A program made the translations under genes and the position numbers. A stretch of 64,000 nt of DNA. Source: Mycobacterium celatum. Its GTDB lineage: Bacteria; Actinomycetota; Actinomycetes; Mycobacteriales; Mycobacteriaceae. The stretch is from contig NZ_LQOM01000027.1 of the NCBI RefSeq assembly GCF_002101595.1, forward strand, positions 1-64,000. Reading direction: 5' to 3'. This document shows, one piece after another, positions 41,751 to 52,185 of the stretch (within the stretch, counting starts at the first letter, position 1; each line of letters starts with the position of its first letter). The notes below the pieces were generated by a model that worked only from the letters and a program-made list of their open reading frames with translations, was not told where the DNA came from and did not search any database.

Positions 41751-44672
41751 GTGTTCGCCTGGTGGGGCCGAACTGTATACCGCTACCGGTACATCGTCAT
41801 CGGGGTCATGGTGGCGCTGTGCCTTGGCGGCGGCATCTTCGGGATGAGCCTCGGCAAGCACGTCACTCAGAGCGGGTTCTACGACGACGGCAGCCAGTCG
41901 GTGAAGGCGTCGATCCTTGGCGACCAGGTCTACGGTCGCGACCGCACCAGTCACATCGTCGCCGTCTTCACCGCGCCCAAGGGCAAGACTGTCGACGACA
42001 AGCAGTGGTTCAACAGCACCAAAGACGAGCTCAACAAGGTCAAAAGCGACCACCCGGACCAGGTGCTCAGTTGGGTGGGGTACTTCACCAATCCCGAGGC
42101 GCTGCGCACCATGGCCGACGCCGACAAGCAGCACGCCTTCGCGTCCATTCAGCTCAAGGGCGACGACGACGACACCATCCTGAAGAACTACCAGGCCGTC
42201 CAGCCGAGCCTGCAAAAGCTCGACGGCGGCACCGTCAAACTGGCCGGTTTGCAGCCGATCGCCGACGCGTTGACCGGCACCATCGCCACCGACCAGAGGC
42301 GGATGGAGGTCCTGGCGCTGCCGTTGGTGGCGGTGGTGCTGTTCTTCGTGTTCGGCGGGGTGGTTGCCGCCGGGCTGCCGGTCATGGTCGGCGGTTTGAG
42401 CATCGCCGGGGCGACGGGCATCCTGCGGTTTGTCACCCTGTTCGGGCCGGTGAACTTCTTCGCCCAGCCAGTGATCTCGCTGATCGGTTTGGGTCTCGCC
42501 ATCGACTACGGGCTGTTCGTGGTGAGCCGTTTCCGTGAGGAGATCGCCGAGGGCTACGACACCGAGGCCGCGGTGCGCCGCAGTGTGATGACGGCCGGTC
42601 GTACCGTGGTGTTCTCCGCAGTGCTGATCATCGTCTCGGCCTCCGCCCTGCTGGTGATGCCGCAAGGCTTCGTCAAGGGGCTGACCTACGCCATCTTCGC
42701 GGCGGTGGGGCTCGCGGCGCTGCTGTCGATCACGCTGCTGCCGGCCTGTCTGGGCGTGCTGGGCCACCACGTCGACGCGCTCGGGGTGCGAACCCTGTTG
42801 CGGGTGCCGTTCTTCCGTAACTGGAAGCCGATGAACTGGTGGCTGAACTTCCTGGCCGACAAGACCCAGAAGACCAAGACCCGCGAGGAAGTCGAGGGCG
42901 AGTTCTGGGGCAAGCTCGTCAACGTCGTGATGAAGCGGCCGCTGGCGTTCGCCGTGCCGATCGTGATCGCGATGATCCTGCTGATCATCCCGTTGGGGAA
43001 GCTGTCCTTCGGCGGGATGAGCGAGAAGTACCTGCCGCCGGACAATCCCAGCCGCGTAGCCCAAGAGCAGTTCGACAAGATCTTCCCCGGGTTCCGCACC
43101 GAGAAGCTGACCCTGGTCATCGAATCCGACAACCACAAGCCGGTCACCGACCAGCAGGTCGCCGACATCCGTAACAGGGCGATGGGGATCAGCGGGTTCG
43201 TCAAACCCGACAACGGGCCGGCGAATATGTGGAAGGAACGTCCCGTGCTGCCCGGCGCATCGAAGGACAAGTCGGTCCGGGTGATCGAGAACGGTCTGAT
43301 CAACCGCAACGACGCGGCGCAGAAAATCAAAGAGCTGCGGGCGATCCCGCCACCCAAGGGGCTGGAGCTGATGGTCGGCGGCACGCCGGCACTCGAGCAG
43401 GACAGCATCCACGCCTTGTCCGCCCAGGGGCCGCTGATGCTGGTGATCCTGCTGACCACCACCACCCTGTTGATGTTCCTGGCATTCGGGTCGGTGGTGC
43501 TGCCGATCAAAGCCGCGGTGATGAGCGCGTTGACGCTCGGTTCGACGATGGGAATCTTGACCTGGATTTTCGTCGACGGACACGGTGCAGGGTTGCTGAA
43601 CTTCACCCCGACGCCGTTGATGGTGGTGGTGATCGCGCTGGTGGTCGCGGTGGGCTGGGGCCTGGCCACCGACTACGAGGTGTTCCTGGTCTCCCGGATG
43701 GTGGAGGCGCGGGAATCCGGGATGTCCACGTCGGAGGCCATCCGGATCGGGACGGCGACCACCGGTCGCCTGATCACCGCTGCCGCGCTGATCCTTGCCG
43801 TGGTCGCCGGCTCGTTCGTGTTCTCCGACCTGGTGATGATGAAATACCTGGCGTTCGGCTTGATGGCGGCGCTGCTGCTGGACGCCACGGTGGTGCGAAT
43901 GTTCCTGGTGCCGTCGGTGATGAAGCTGCTCGGCGACGACTGCTGGTGGGCGCCGCGCTGGATGAAGCGGCTGCAGACTCGCCTCGGCCTCGGCGAAATC
44001 CACCTGCCGCCCGAGCGCAAGCGGCCCGCGCAGCGTCGGCCCGAGCGGGTTGCCGCCGCGCCGCGTGGTCCGGTTGCCACCAAACCGCGACCGCCGCACG
44101 ATCCCACCCACCCGTCCGCGGAAGGCGCCGCCCGCCCGCGATCGGCCCCGCGGCCGGAGTACCGGCCGCCGCGTCAGGACACGCCGTCGGCGGCGGGCAC
44201 CACCCGGATGCGGACCCCGACACCGCCGGAGTCTTCCGAAGAGCCGGAGACGACGCGCTTCGCCGCGCCCAAGAACGCCGCGCCGGAACCTTCAGGCGGT
44301 GAACGCCGGTCCCCGCCGTCGGGCACGCCGCCCCAGGACCGCGAGATCGAGTCCTGGCTCAGCGAACTGCGCGGGCCTAAACCCGGTGAGCGCCAAGGTG
44401 GTTCACGTCCCGCGGGCAACGCCGAGCCGCGTCCGCAGGCGCAGCCGCCTGCCGACCAGACGCGGTCGATTCCGGCGCACCGGGAACAGGCCGACGACGA
44501 GGACGAAGCCACCACGGCCATCCCCACCGCGCCGTCGGACGACGACTCCGACATGGCCACCGAGAAACTGAACTCCCGGGCGCGCAACGCCGCAGAAGCC
44601 GAGCGGACGCGGCAGCGTCGCAGCGGGGGTCTGAGCGCGCAGGATTTGCTGCGCCGCGAAGGACGCTTCTAA
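41751..44672 (+). CDS. mmpL3: trehalose monomycolate flippase/transporter MmpL3 (Rv0206c ortholog)
   Basis: This 973-residue RND-superfamily transporter moves trehalose monomycolate across the inner membrane for mycolic acid export and is essential in mycobacteria. Both Asp-Tyr proton-relay pairs are present: D252-Y253 (LAIDYGLF) and D641-Y642 (ATDYEVF). Two porter domains lie between the transmembrane bundles (about 30-190 and 420-560). Residues 751-973 form a Pro/Arg/Glu-rich cytosolic tail ending [12 protein letters not shown], as in M. tuberculosis. The GTG start follows AAGGAG by 5 nt. It overlaps the convergent AI-2E family gene by 4 nt. Confidence 0.97.
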   Translation: MFAWWGRTVYRYRYIVIGVMVALCLGGGIFGMSLGKHVTQSGFYDDGSQSVKASILGDQVYGRDRTSHIVAVFTAPKGKTVDDKQWFNSTKDELNKVKSDHPDQVLSWVGYFTNPEALRTMADADKQHAFASIQLKGDDDDTILKNYQAVQPSLQKLDGGTVKLAGLQPIADALTGTIATDQRRMEVLALPLVAVVLFFVFGGVVAAGLPVMVGGLSIAGATGILRFVTLFGPVNFFAQPVISLIGLGLAIDYGLFVVSRFREEIAEGYDTEAAVRRSVMTAGRTVVFSAVLIIVSASALLVMPQGFVKGLTYAIFAAVGLAALLSITLLPACLGVLGHHVDALGVRTLLRVPFFRNWKPMNWWLNFLADKTQKTKTREEVEGEFWGKLVNVVMKRPLAFAVPIVIAMILLIIPLGKLSFGGMSEKYLPPDNPSRVAQEQFDKIFPGFRTEKLTLVIESDNHKPVTDQQVADIRNRAMGISGFVKPDNGPANMWKERPVLPGASKDKSVRVIENGLINRNDAAQKIKELRAIPPPKGLELMVGGTPALEQDSIHALSAQGPLMLVILLTTTTLLMFLAFGSVVLPIKAAVMSALTLGSTMGILTWIFVDGHGAGLLNFTPTPLMVVVIALVVAVGWGLATDYEVFLVSRMVEARESGMSTSEAIRIGTATTGRLITAAALILAVVAGSFVFSDLVMMKYLAFGLMAALLLDATVVRMFLVPSVMKLLGDDCWWAPRWMKRLQTRLGLGEIHLPPERKRPAQRRPERVAAAPRGPVATKPRPPHDPTHPSAEGAARPRSAPRPEYRPPRQDTPSAAGTTRMRTPTPPESSEEPETTRFAAPKNAAPEPSGGERRSPPSGTPPQDREIESWLSELRGPKPGERQGGSRPAGNAEPRPQAQPPADQTRSIPAHREQADDEDEATTAIPTAPSDDDSDMATEKLNSRARNAAEAERTRQRRSGGLSAQDLLRREGRF

Positions 44673-45823
44673 CTACTGGGTTCTGCGGCCGGACCGGCCT
44701 CGACCTCGTCCGGTTCGGCATGAATGAGGGTCGAGCCGTTGTCGTTGCGTGCGCCCTCCTCCTCCGTAGATGGACCCGGGGCCATCAGCGCCCGCACTGC
44801 CCGGTCAGCAAACGCGATGCTCGGGACGGCCAGCAATGCACCGACGATCCCGGCAAGCACACCGCCGGACGTGATTCCCACCACCACCGCCAGCGGATGG
44901 ATCGACACCGCGCGGCCCATCACCAGCGGCTGCAGCACATGGGTCTCCAACTGGTTCACGCCGATGATCACGCCGAGCGTGATCAACCCGTAAATCCAGC
45001 CCTTGGCGATCAACGCGACGACCACCGCCAAAAATCCACTGACCACCGCGCCGATCAGCGGGATGAATGCACCGAGAAAGACCAACGACGCCAGCGGCAA
45101 TGCCAGCGGCACGGCCATGATCGCCAGCCCGGTACCGACCCCGACGGCATCGACCAACGCCACCAAGAACGTCGCCCGCACATAGCCGATGAGTGACTGG
45201 AAGCCGGCGATGCCGGCTCCGTGGACTTTTTCACGCACCTGGCTGGGAAAGATCTTGACCATGAACCGCCAGATGTTGCGGCCGCCGTACAGGAAAAAGA
45301 TCAGGGTGAACAGCACCACAAATGCGCCCGTGATGATCTCGGTGACCGTCGTAGCGGTGGACAGCGCCCCGCTGGTCAGCTTGGCCTGATTCTTTTGCAG
45401 CATGTCGGTCACGGTGTTGCCGATGTTGTTGACCTGGTCCCGGCTCAGGTGCGCCGGACCTTCGATCAGCCACTTGCGGGCCGAGTCGATCAAGCGGGTC
45501 ACCTGGTTCACCAATGCCGGCAAGCCGTCGATGAACTGGCTGACGACGAAGGCAAGAATTCCGCCGATCGCAGCCAACCCGGTCAGCAACAACAGGAACA
45601 CCGCGAGTCCACGCTGCACGCCGTGTCGGTCCAGCCAGTCGACACCGGGTAGCAGCAGTGCCGAGAGCAGCAACGCGAGCGCCATCGGAACGAAGATCAG
45701 CTCAAGGCGCTTGATCAGCCACAACACCGCCAAGAGGGCGGCCAGCATCAGCATCAGTCGCCACGACCATGCCGCCGCCTTGCGCAGTAGCGGGTGGACG
45801 AATTCGTCTTGCTCGGGCGGCAT
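44669..45823 (-). CDS. AI-2E family transporter (Rv0205 ortholog)
   Basis: This 384-residue polytopic membrane permease of the AI-2E transporter (PerM/YdiK) family has about seven to eight hydrophobic helices. The motif-like [36 protein letters not shown] is typical of the family C-terminal half. An acidic tail (about residues 355-384) follows. In M. tuberculosis a related PerM protein supports cell division, but Rv0205 has no confirmed substrate, and AI-2 export should not be assumed. It is divergent from the flippase-like gene, with 117 bp between starts. Confidence 0.87.
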   Translation of the reverse strand: MPPEQDEFVHPLLRKAAAWSWRLMLMLAALLAVLWLIKRLELIFVPMALALLLSALLLPGVDWLDRHGVQRGLAVFLLLLTGLAAIGGILAFVVSQFIDGLPALVNQVTRLIDSARKWLIEGPAHLSRDQVNNIGNTVTDMLQKNQAKLTSGALSTATTVTEIITGAFVVLFTLIFFLYGGRNIWRFMVKIFPSQVREKVHGAGIAGFQSLIGYVRATFLVALVDAVGVGTGLAIMAVPLALPLASLVFLGAFIPLIGAVVSGFLAVVVALIAKGWIYGLITLGVIIGVNQLETHVLQPLVMGRAVSIHPLAVVVGITSGGVLAGIVGALLAVPSIAFADRAVRALMAPGPSTEEEGARNDNGSTLIHAEPDEVEAGPAAEPSS

Positions 45824-45927
45824 TCCGGTAGCCTAACCGCCGGCTCGGCCGCCGCCATGCCAAAGAATCAGTGCAGACACCGACACGGCGCGATGCAGAG
45901 CAACGATCCCTGCGCGACCTGCGCGGC

Positions 45928-45933
45928 TACCCT
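45928..45933 (+). promoter_or_regulatory. -10 hexamer TACCCT, leaderless-type promoter
   Basis: TACCCT fits TANNNT and lies exactly 7 nt before the GTG at 45941. This favours 45941 as the true start over in-frame upstream codons (45794, 45857, 45893). Confidence 0.5.
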
Positions 45934-45940
45934 AAACCAC

Positions 45941-47098
45941 GTGTCGCATGACGCGCCGCCACAAAACGTCGACGGTCAGGCCGAAGCGCCCGTCCACGGC
46001 AAGTACTGGTGGCTCCGTTGGGTGATCCTGGGCATCGTCGCAGTCGTCCTTGCGGTCGAGGTGGCGTTGGTCTGGGACCAGCTGGCAAAGGCATGGAAGA
46101 GCCTGTACTCGGCCCAGTGGTACTGGCTGTTGGCCGCAACGCTGGCGGCCGGCGCGTCGATGCACAGCTTCGCGCAGATCCAGCGGACCCTGCTGAGGTC
46201 CGCCGGCGTCGAAGTCAAGCAGTGGCGGTCGGAAGCCGCGTTCTACGCCGCCAACTCGCTGAGCACGACGCTGCCCGGAGGGCCGGTGCTCTCGGCCACG
46301 TTTCTTCTTCGGCAGCAACGGATTTGGGGCGCGTCGACGGTGGTGGCGTCGTGGCAGCTGGTGATGTCGGGTGTGTTGCAGGCGGTGGGGCTGGCCCTGC
46401 TCGGTCTGGGCGGCGCGTTCTTTCTGGGCGCGAAGAACAACCCGTTCTCGTTGCTGTTCACCCTCGGTGGCTTTGTCGCGCTGTTGTTGCTGGGGCAAGC
46501 GGTGGCGTCGCGGCCGGAGCTGATCGACGGCATCGGTCTGCGGGTGCTGTCGTGGGTCAACTCCGTTCGCGGCAAGCCCGCCGCTACCGGCATCGACAAG
46601 TGGCGGCAGACCCTGGACCAGTTGGAGTCCGTCAGCCTGGGCCGCCGCGACCTGTCGGTGGCGTTCGCGTGGTCGCTGTTCAACTGGATCGCCGACGTGG
46701 CGTGCCTCGGCTTCGCCGCGTACGCCGCCGGCGGCAATGCATCGGTGGCCGGGCTGACGGTCGCCTACGCGGCGGCGCGTGCGGTCGGCACGATCCCGTT
46801 GATGCCGGGCGGGCTGCTGGTCGTCGAGGCGGTGCTGGTCCCCGGTTTGGTATCCAGCGGCATGTCGTTGCCCGACGCGATCTCGGCGATGCTGATCTAC
46901 CGGGTGATCAGCTGGTTATTGATCGCCGCGGTCGGCTGGGTGGTGTTCTTCTTCATGTTCCGCACCGAAAACGAGGTCGAGCCCGACAGCGAGGCGGACG
47001 CGATGGACCACATCCCGCCGGCCGATCCCGGCGACGGCGCCCTACAAGGCCCACTGCCGCCACCGGACCCCGAAACCGGGGGTCGGGCAGCTACCTGA
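45941..47098 (+). CDS. lysylphosphatidylglycerol synthase TM-region/flippase-like membrane protein (Rv0204c ortholog)
   Basis: This 385-residue membrane protein of the LPG_synthase_TM / UPF0104 family has about eight hydrophobic segments. It contains the family-type EAAFYAANSLSTTLPGGPVLSATFLLRQQRIWG and the C-terminal AARAVGTIPLMPGGLLVVEAVLV. Such proteins flip or modify lipids. The catalytic LPG synthase domain is absent, so it is a stand-alone membrane part. A GTG with a leaderless-type -10 hexamer is used as start; in-frame starts up to 49 codons upstream cannot be excluded. A Pro/Asp-rich tail ends it. The last 8 nt overlap the Rv0203-like gene. Confidence 0.83.
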   Translation: MSHDAPPQNVDGQAEAPVHGKYWWLRWVILGIVAVVLAVEVALVWDQLAKAWKSLYSAQWYWLLAATLAAGASMHSFAQIQRTLLRSAGVEVKQWRSEAAFYAANSLSTTLPGGPVLSATFLLRQQRIWGASTVVASWQLVMSGVLQAVGLALLGLGGAFFLGAKNNPFSLLFTLGGFVALLLLGQAVASRPELIDGIGLRVLSWVNSVRGKPAATGIDKWRQTLDQLESVSLGRRDLSVAFAWSLFNWIADVACLGFAAYAAGGNASVAGLTVAYAAARAVGTIPLMPGGLLVVEAVLVPGLVSSGMSLPDAISAMLIYRVISWLLIAAVGWVVFFFMFRTENEVEPDSEADAMDHIPPADPGDGALQGPLPPPDPETGGRAAT

Positions 47099-47618
47099 CG
47101 ACGACCGGTGCGGCCGGGCCGGGCGCCTGCCCGGCCGGTGCCACCGGGGCGCCGCTGGCGGGAGCACCGCCCGTCGGGCCGGCCACCGGCAACGCCGGAG
47201 CCGCGCCACCACCGGGCAGCCCGTTCTGCGCTCCCTGCATGAGGCCCAGCACCTGCGGGATACTGATCGGCAGCTTGCACCTGGTCGACAGCGCGGTCAG
47301 TGGCTGCGAGATGGTCTGCAGGTCGCCGGCCACCTTGGGGTTGGCGTCGAAATACGACTTCAGCGAGTTGACCGATTGGGGGCCGGCGGGCTGCTGGAGG
47401 ACGTTGGTCATCGCCTGATTGGTCTCCGGATGCGAGTCCAGGTAGTCACCTGCAGACTTCGCCACCGAGCCGATCGTCCGCGCCATCTCGCTTGCGGCGC
47501 AGGGATCGGACGCACCGACGGCGGACGGCACAGCCGACGCGACGAGGGCAGCGCCGCCCAGCGCGGTGGCGGTCAGTACGCCAAAGAGCCTGTGGCGCAA
47601 CGTTGCACTCGTCGTCAT
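47091..47618 (-). CDS. secreted heme-binding protein (hemophore), Rv0203 ortholog
   Basis: This 175-residue exported protein has a Sec signal peptide (RHRLFGVLTATALGGAALVASAV, cleavage near residue 35). A small helical domain follows with a Cys pair (DPCAASEM and STRCKLP) and YLDSHPETNQAM, close to M. tuberculosis Rv0203, which binds heme and passes it to MmpL11/MmpL3. Start ATG (MTTSATLRH) follows AAGGAG by 5 nt. Unlike the 136-residue M. tuberculosis protein it ends in a ~45-residue Gly/Pro/Ala tail (after GLMQGAQ). The gene is divergent from mmpL11, so the heme-uptake pair shares a regulatory region. Confidence 0.87.
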   Translation of the reverse strand: MTTSATLRHRLFGVLTATALGGAALVASAVPSAVGASDPCAASEMARTIGSVAKSAGDYLDSHPETNQAMTNVLQQPAGPQSVNSLKSYFDANPKVAGDLQTISQPLTALSTRCKLPISIPQVLGLMQGAQNGLPGGGAAPALPVAGPTGGAPASGAPVAPAGQAPGPAAPVVVR

Positions 47619-47842
47619 GAACACTCCTTAAGGGGTTGCGGACGTCCGGCCTGGCCACGCAGCACTGGGACCTGATCCCCGACCCGGACACGCCCACCGG
47701 ACATCCTGCCATCCGTTGCAGCGTCGTCGCCAATCGTGGCGTTCCAGCAACTGCGCGGGCCGGGCCGCAGAGTAACGGTCGCCGATGCCGAGTCGTTGCA
47801 GCTCAGCGACCCGAAGCCGAAGTACTTTACAGCATGCTGCGG

Positions 47843-47848
47843 TAGGCT
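47843..47848 (+). promoter_or_regulatory. -10 hexamer TAGGCT candidate for mmpL11
   Basis: TAGGCT (TANNNT) lies 57 nt before the mmpL11 ATG, with transcription expected to start a few nt downstream. It lies within the 287-bp Rv0203-mmpL11 divergent gap, where I see no further gene. Confidence 0.4.
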
Positions 47849-47905
47849 CGCCTGCACGAAACACGGGTAGCAGGAAAGTGGGGAGGCGCGGCAATCCAGC
47901 AGTTC

Positions 47906-50872
47906 ATGATGCGCCTCAGCAGCAACCTGCGCCGCTTCCGCTGGGTGGTCTTCACGGGTTGGTTGCTCGCGCTGATACCTGCGATCTATTTGACGGTGGC
48001 CCAGTCGGGTCACCTGACCGGCGGCGGCTTCGAGGTGGCCGGCTCGCAGTCGCTGCGCGTGCACGACGAGCTCGAGGCCCACTACCCCGACCAGGGCGCT
48101 TCGCCGCTGGCGCTGGTGGCGGCCCCGCGCGCGGACGCCAGTTTCGAAGACATGAACGACGCCGTCGCGATGCTAAAGCGGGTCGCCGACGAGGTTCCCG
48201 ATGTGGTGATCGTGCCCAACCCGACCCAGCGGGCGCCGCAGCCCGACCGGCCCTATGTGGTGTCGCTGCGGCTGGATTCCAACAACAACAGCGCCAGTGA
48301 TGCCGCCAAGAAGCTGCGCACGAAGGTCGGGGTGCAGGGCGACAAACCCGGGCAGATCGCGAACGGCCGGGTGCGGCTGTACGTCATCGGCCAGGGCGCG
48401 TTGAGTACGGCGGCGGCCGCCAACACCAAACACGACATCGCCGCCGCGGAAAAATGGAACCTTCCGATCATCTTGATCGTGTTGCTGGCGGTGTTCGGAT
48501 CGCTGGCCGCCGCGGCGATCCCGCTGGCGCTGGGCATCTGCACCGTCGCGATCACGATGGGCCTGGTCTATTTGCTGTCGGCCTACACCACGATGTCGGT
48601 GTTCGTCACCTCGACCGTGTCAATGTTCGGCATCGCGCTGGCCGTCGACTACTCCCTGTTCATTCTGATGCGCTTCCGCGAGGAACTGCGCGCCGGGCGT
48701 CAGCCCGCCGAGGCCGTCGACGCCGCGATGGCCACCTCCGGGCTGGCGGTGGTGCTGTCCGGCATGACCGTCGTCGCCTCGCTGACCGGGATCTACCTGA
48801 TCGACACGCCGGCGCTGGCGTCGATGGCCACCGGCGCGATTTTGGCGGTCGCTGTGGCGATGCTGACGTCGACCACGATGACGCCGGCGGTGCTGGCGAC
48901 GTTCGGCCGGGCGGCCGCCAAGAGGTCGGCGGTGCTGCACTGGTCGCGACGGCCCGAGACCACCCAGTCGCGGTTCTGGACGCATTGGATCAGCTGGGTG
49001 ATGCACCGGCCATGGGCATGGGCACTGGCGGCCGCGGCGGTTCTGCTGGCCATGGCGGCGCCGGCCTTGTCGATGGTGCTGGGCAACAGCCTGCTGCGAC
49101 AGTTCGATTCGTCACACGAGATCCGCGCCGGGGTGGCCGGCGCGGCCGAGGCGCTCGGACCCGGGGCGCTGGGCCCGGTGCAGGTACTGATCACCTTCCC
49201 CAGCGGAGACGCGTCCGCCCCGGCACACAACCAGACGCTGGAGGCGCTGCGGCACGAGATCGCGCAGGCGCCCGACATCGTCACGGTGGCGCCGCCGGTG
49301 TTCGCCGACGACAACAGCAGCGCCATGCTCTCCGCAGTCCTTGCTGTCGACCCCGAGGATCTGGGCGCCCGACACACCGTGGACTGGATGCGGACCCATC
49401 TGCCCGGCCTGCCCGAGGTCGGTTCGGCCCAGGTGGCCATCGGCGGTCCCACGGCGCTGATCAAAGACTTCGACGACCAGGTGTCGAGGACCGAACCGTG
49501 GGTGCTGGTGTTCGTCGCGCTGATCGCGTTCGTCATGCTGCTGCTGTCGATCCAGTCGGTGTTCCTGGCGTTCAAGGGCGTGCTGATGACCGTGTTGTCG
49601 GTGGCGGCCGCCTACGGCAGCCTGGTCATGGTCTTCCAGTGGGGCTGGCTGGAGAAACTCGGTTTCGCACCGATCACATCGATCGACAGCACGGTTCCGC
49701 CCCTGGTCCTGGCGATGACGTTCGGCTTGTCGATGGACTACGAGATCTTCTTGCTGACCCGGATCCGGGAACGGTTCCTGCAGACCGGCCACACCCGTGA
49801 CGCCGTCGCCTACGGGGTCAGCACCAGTGCCCGCACCATCACCAGCGCGGCGCTGATCATGATCGCGGTGTTCATCGGATTCGCGTTCGCCGGCATGCCG
49901 CTGGTCGCCGAGATCGGGGTGGCCTGTGCGGTGGCGATCGCGGTGGACGCCACCGTCGTGCGGCTCGTGATGGTGCCGGCCCTGATGGCGATGTTCGACC
50001 AGTGGAACTGGTGGCTGCCGGGCTGGCTGCACCGCATCCTGCCATCGGTGGACTTCGAAAAACCGCTGCCTATGGCCGACCTCGGCGACGTGGTGATGAT
50101 TCCCGAGGACATCTCCGCGCCGGTGGTGCCGGGCGCCGACCTGCGCATGGTGCTCAAGTCGGCGGCCAAGCTCAAACACCTTGTCCCGGACGCGATTTGC
50201 GTGGCCGACCCGCTGGCGTTCACCGGGTGCGGGCGTAACGGCGATCTGCGCGGCCGGGTCAAGGGCGGCGACGACGCCGCCACCCACCGCGTCGCCCTGG
50301 CCGCCGCCGCGAACGGCACCGACGGTGGGTCGGTGGCCCGCAAACTCGTCGGCGGCCTGCCGCACCGCAACGGCGCCGGGCGGTCGGTGCGGCCGGTGCA
50401 TCCGGTCACGCTGTGGCGGGGCCGGCTCTCCGTCGCCCTGGATGCGCTGGAAAGCGAACGCCGAGCCGACCACCCCAGGTTCGAGCGGCGCAGCCCGGTG
50501 GAAACCACTCACGTGCAGTTGCCGACAGGGGACCGCCTGCAAATCCCCACCGGGGCGGAAACGCTACGTCTCAAGGGCTACCTGATCATGTCCCGCAACA
50601 GCAGCCGCGACTACTTCGAATTTGCTGAGCTGGTCGACGCGATGGAGCCCGAAACCGCCGCGGTCGTGCTGGCCGGGATGGACAGGTACTACTGTTGTCA
50701 ATCATCCAAGCGACAATGGATCGCTACCCAGTTGGTTCGTCGGCTCGCGGATCCACACCCGTCCGATGTCGAGGACGATCAGTGGCCCGAACCGGATGGG
50801 AAGGCAGACTGGGAGGAGGTCAGGCAACGCTGCCTGTCGGTGGCGGTGGCGATGCTGGAGGAGGCGAGGTGA
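47906..50872 (+). CDS. mmpL11: lipid/heme-associated RND transporter MmpL11 (Rv0202c ortholog)
   Basis: This 988-residue RND transporter exports monomeromycolyl diacylglycerol and mycolate wax esters in M. tuberculosis and participates in heme acquisition. The proton-relay pairs are LAVDYSLF and LSMDYEIF. The porter domains begin HLTGGGFEVAGSQS and SSHEIRAGVAGAAEAL. The C-terminal ~200 residues form a cytosolic domain (VDFEKPLPMADLGDVVMIPEDI onwards), ending SVAVAMLEEAR as in Rv0202c. Relative to M. tuberculosis the region around residue 770 (GRVKGGDDAATHRVALAAAANG) is different in sequence. The stop overlaps the GTG of the Rv0201c-like gene (GTGA). Confidence 0.96.
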   Translation: MMRLSSNLRRFRWVVFTGWLLALIPAIYLTVAQSGHLTGGGFEVAGSQSLRVHDELEAHYPDQGASPLALVAAPRADASFEDMNDAVAMLKRVADEVPDVVIVPNPTQRAPQPDRPYVVSLRLDSNNNSASDAAKKLRTKVGVQGDKPGQIANGRVRLYVIGQGALSTAAAANTKHDIAAAEKWNLPIILIVLLAVFGSLAAAAIPLALGICTVAITMGLVYLLSAYTTMSVFVTSTVSMFGIALAVDYSLFILMRFREELRAGRQPAEAVDAAMATSGLAVVLSGMTVVASLTGIYLIDTPALASMATGAILAVAVAMLTSTTMTPAVLATFGRAAAKRSAVLHWSRRPETTQSRFWTHWISWVMHRPWAWALAAAAVLLAMAAPALSMVLGNSLLRQFDSSHEIRAGVAGAAEALGPGALGPVQVLITFPSGDASAPAHNQTLEALRHEIAQAPDIVTVAPPVFADDNSSAMLSAVLAVDPEDLGARHTVDWMRTHLPGLPEVGSAQVAIGGPTALIKDFDDQVSRTEPWVLVFVALIAFVMLLLSIQSVFLAFKGVLMTVLSVAAAYGSLVMVFQWGWLEKLGFAPITSIDSTVPPLVLAMTFGLSMDYEIFLLTRIRERFLQTGHTRDAVAYGVSTSARTITSAALIMIAVFIGFAFAGMPLVAEIGVACAVAIAVDATVVRLVMVPALMAMFDQWNWWLPGWLHRILPSVDFEKPLPMADLGDVVMIPEDISAPVVPGADLRMVLKSAAKLKHLVPDAICVADPLAFTGCGRNGDLRGRVKGGDDAATHRVALAAAANGTDGGSVARKLVGGLPHRNGAGRSVRPVHPVTLWRGRLSVALDALESERRADHPRFERRSPVETTHVQLPTGDRLQIPTGAETLRLKGYLIMSRNSSRDYFEFAELVDAMEPETAAVVLAGMDRYYCCQSSKRQWIATQLVRRLADPHPSDVEDDQWPEPDGKADWEEVRQRCLSVAVAMLEEAR

Positions 50873-51408
50873 CGTTGGCATCGGACCGACGCCCCGGACC
50901 GGCGCCGCATCGGTCCCCCGCCGCCCCGCGCGCCCGCCCGGCGCCGCAGCGGCCGCCCCGTCCTGCCTACGCCGATCAGCCCGTCGAGTTCTGGCCCACC
51001 TCGGCGATCCGGGCGGCGCTGGAAAGCGGCGACATCGCCACCTGGAAGCAGATCGCGGTCGCAATCAAGCGAGACCCGTACGGCCGCACCGCCCGTCAGG
51101 TCGAAGAGGTTCTCGAGCGGGCCCGCCCCTACGGCATCTCCAAGGCGCTCGCGGAGGTGCTCGATCGCGCCCGCGCGCACCTGGAGGCCAACGAGCGCGA
51201 AGAAGTGGCCCGCCACGTACGCCTGCTGATGGAGCGATCCGGGCTGGGCCCACGGGAATTCGCGTCGCGCATCGGGGTGCCGGCCAACGACCTGGCCGAC
51301 TACCTCGAGGCCAAGGTCAGCCCGTCGGCCGCGCTGATGATCCGGATGCGGCGACTGTCCGACCGGTTCGCCAAGTCGCGGTCGCGGCGCCCGCCGGGCA
51401 ACGACTGA
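50869..51408 (+). CDS. Rv0201c-like protein with C-terminal helix-turn-helix
   Basis: This 179-residue cytosolic protein has a Pro/Arg-rich N-terminal ~35 residues, a helical middle (SAIRAALESGDIATWKQIAVAI) and a C-terminal XRE-like helix-turn-helix (SGLGPREFASRIGVPANDLADYLEAKVSPSAALM). It is coupled to mmpL11 by a GTGA overlap, so it probably regulates or accompanies that transporter. DNA binding is inferred from the HTH pattern. It ends 87 bp before the convergent omamB, and that gap holds no obvious gene. Confidence 0.82.
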   Translation: MTLASDRRPGPAPHRSPAAPRARPAPQRPPRPAYADQPVEFWPTSAIRAALESGDIATWKQIAVAIKRDPYGRTARQVEEVLERARPYGISKALAEVLDRARAHLEANEREEVARHVRLLMERSGLGPREFASRIGVPANDLADYLEAKVSPSAALMIRMRRLSDRFAKSRSRRPPGND

Positions 51409-51495
51409 TGACGGCTCAGCCGGCGACGCCGCGCCGCGGCGCATCCTGGCTCCAGGTTGGTGATGGACCGTCGTCTGATGGTCGAGCACGCCCGG

Positions 51496-52185
51496 CTAGC
51501 GCGAATTGATCGGTGACCAGTCGCGCACCAGCCAGCTGCCGCTGTCCTTGCTCAGCACCACCCGCACCGCCGGGCTGGCGTGCTCAGGCGGCTGACCCGG
51601 CACGTCCTGGGTGACCCGCAGGATCACCGCCACCACGGCCGCCGACGGTCCGATCGCCTCGACACCGGCCGCGAGCGTCTCGGCCTGCGCGCTGACGTGG
51701 CGACGGGCCAGGTCGGCGCTGGACTTCGCGTACTGCTCTTTCAGCGCCCCGGACTTGTCAGGCGCCATCATCGCGGCCGCCCGGTCGATCGACGCGGTCG
51801 GCGCGCCCGGGGAGAACGACGCCGCCGCCTCCGCCATCCCGGTGGCGATCCGTACCACCTCGGCAGAATCGCGTCTGAGCTCGCGGTCGGCTGTTGTCCA
51901 GCGGTAGTACCCGGTCACCACCGCGGCCACCAGCGCGGCCGCGCACAGCGCCATGACAATCAGCCGCAGCAGCGGCGCGTCGTCGTCGGTGCCCACGGTC
52001 ACCGAATCCCGCCGCAGCAGCCAGAAGTTGACCAGTACGCCCTCGACGATCAGCAGGATCAGCGCCGAACACGTCGCCACCCACCACAACGGCCAGCTCA
52101 GCACCACCCCGATTGCCAGCAGCGCCGCGATCGCTGCCAGCGGCGCCGCGACGTCGAACGCCGCCACCCTCCACGTGTTTCTCAT
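51496..52185 (-). CDS. omamB: orphaned Mce-associated membrane protein OmamB (Rv0200 ortholog)
   Basis: This 229-residue protein (same length as Rv0200) has four N-terminal hydrophobic helices (to about residue 95) and then a Mam-like extracytoplasmic domain with YRWTTADRELRRDSAEVVRIATGM and a C-terminal SWLVRDWSPI, the Mce-associated pattern. OmamA and OmamB stabilise the shared Mce ATPase MceG and thus lipid (cholesterol, fatty acid) import. The ATG overlaps the omamA stop (ATGA), so both are made from one transcript. No mce operon is in the window, consistent with the orphaned status. Confidence 0.85.
   Translation of the reverse strand: MRNTWRVAAFDVAAPLAAIAALLAIGVVLSWPLWWVATCSALILLIVEGVLVNFWLLRRDSVTVGTDDDAPLLRLIVMALCAAALVAAVVTGYYRWTTADRELRRDSAEVVRIATGMAEAAASFSPGAPTASIDRAAAMMAPDKSGALKEQYAKSSADLARRHVSAQAETLAAGVEAIGPSAAVVAVILRVTQDVPGQPPEHASPAVRVVLSKDSGSWLVRDWSPINSR

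Noticed and set aside
40974..44111. A 1045-codon minus-strand open frame opposite mmpL3
   Set aside because: It is the antisense shadow of a clearly conserved mmpL3, rich in low-complexity His/Gln/Arg and without any family motif; a high-GC frame artefact.
47838..47860. IdeR iron box upstream of mmpL11
   Set aside because: The best alignment matches about 11 of 19 consensus positions, all from the TAGGCT part, which is better explained as a -10 hexamer.
51409..51495. Terminator between the Rv0201c-like gene and omamB
   Set aside because: Only short GC-rich palindromes without a T-tract; not enough to call.
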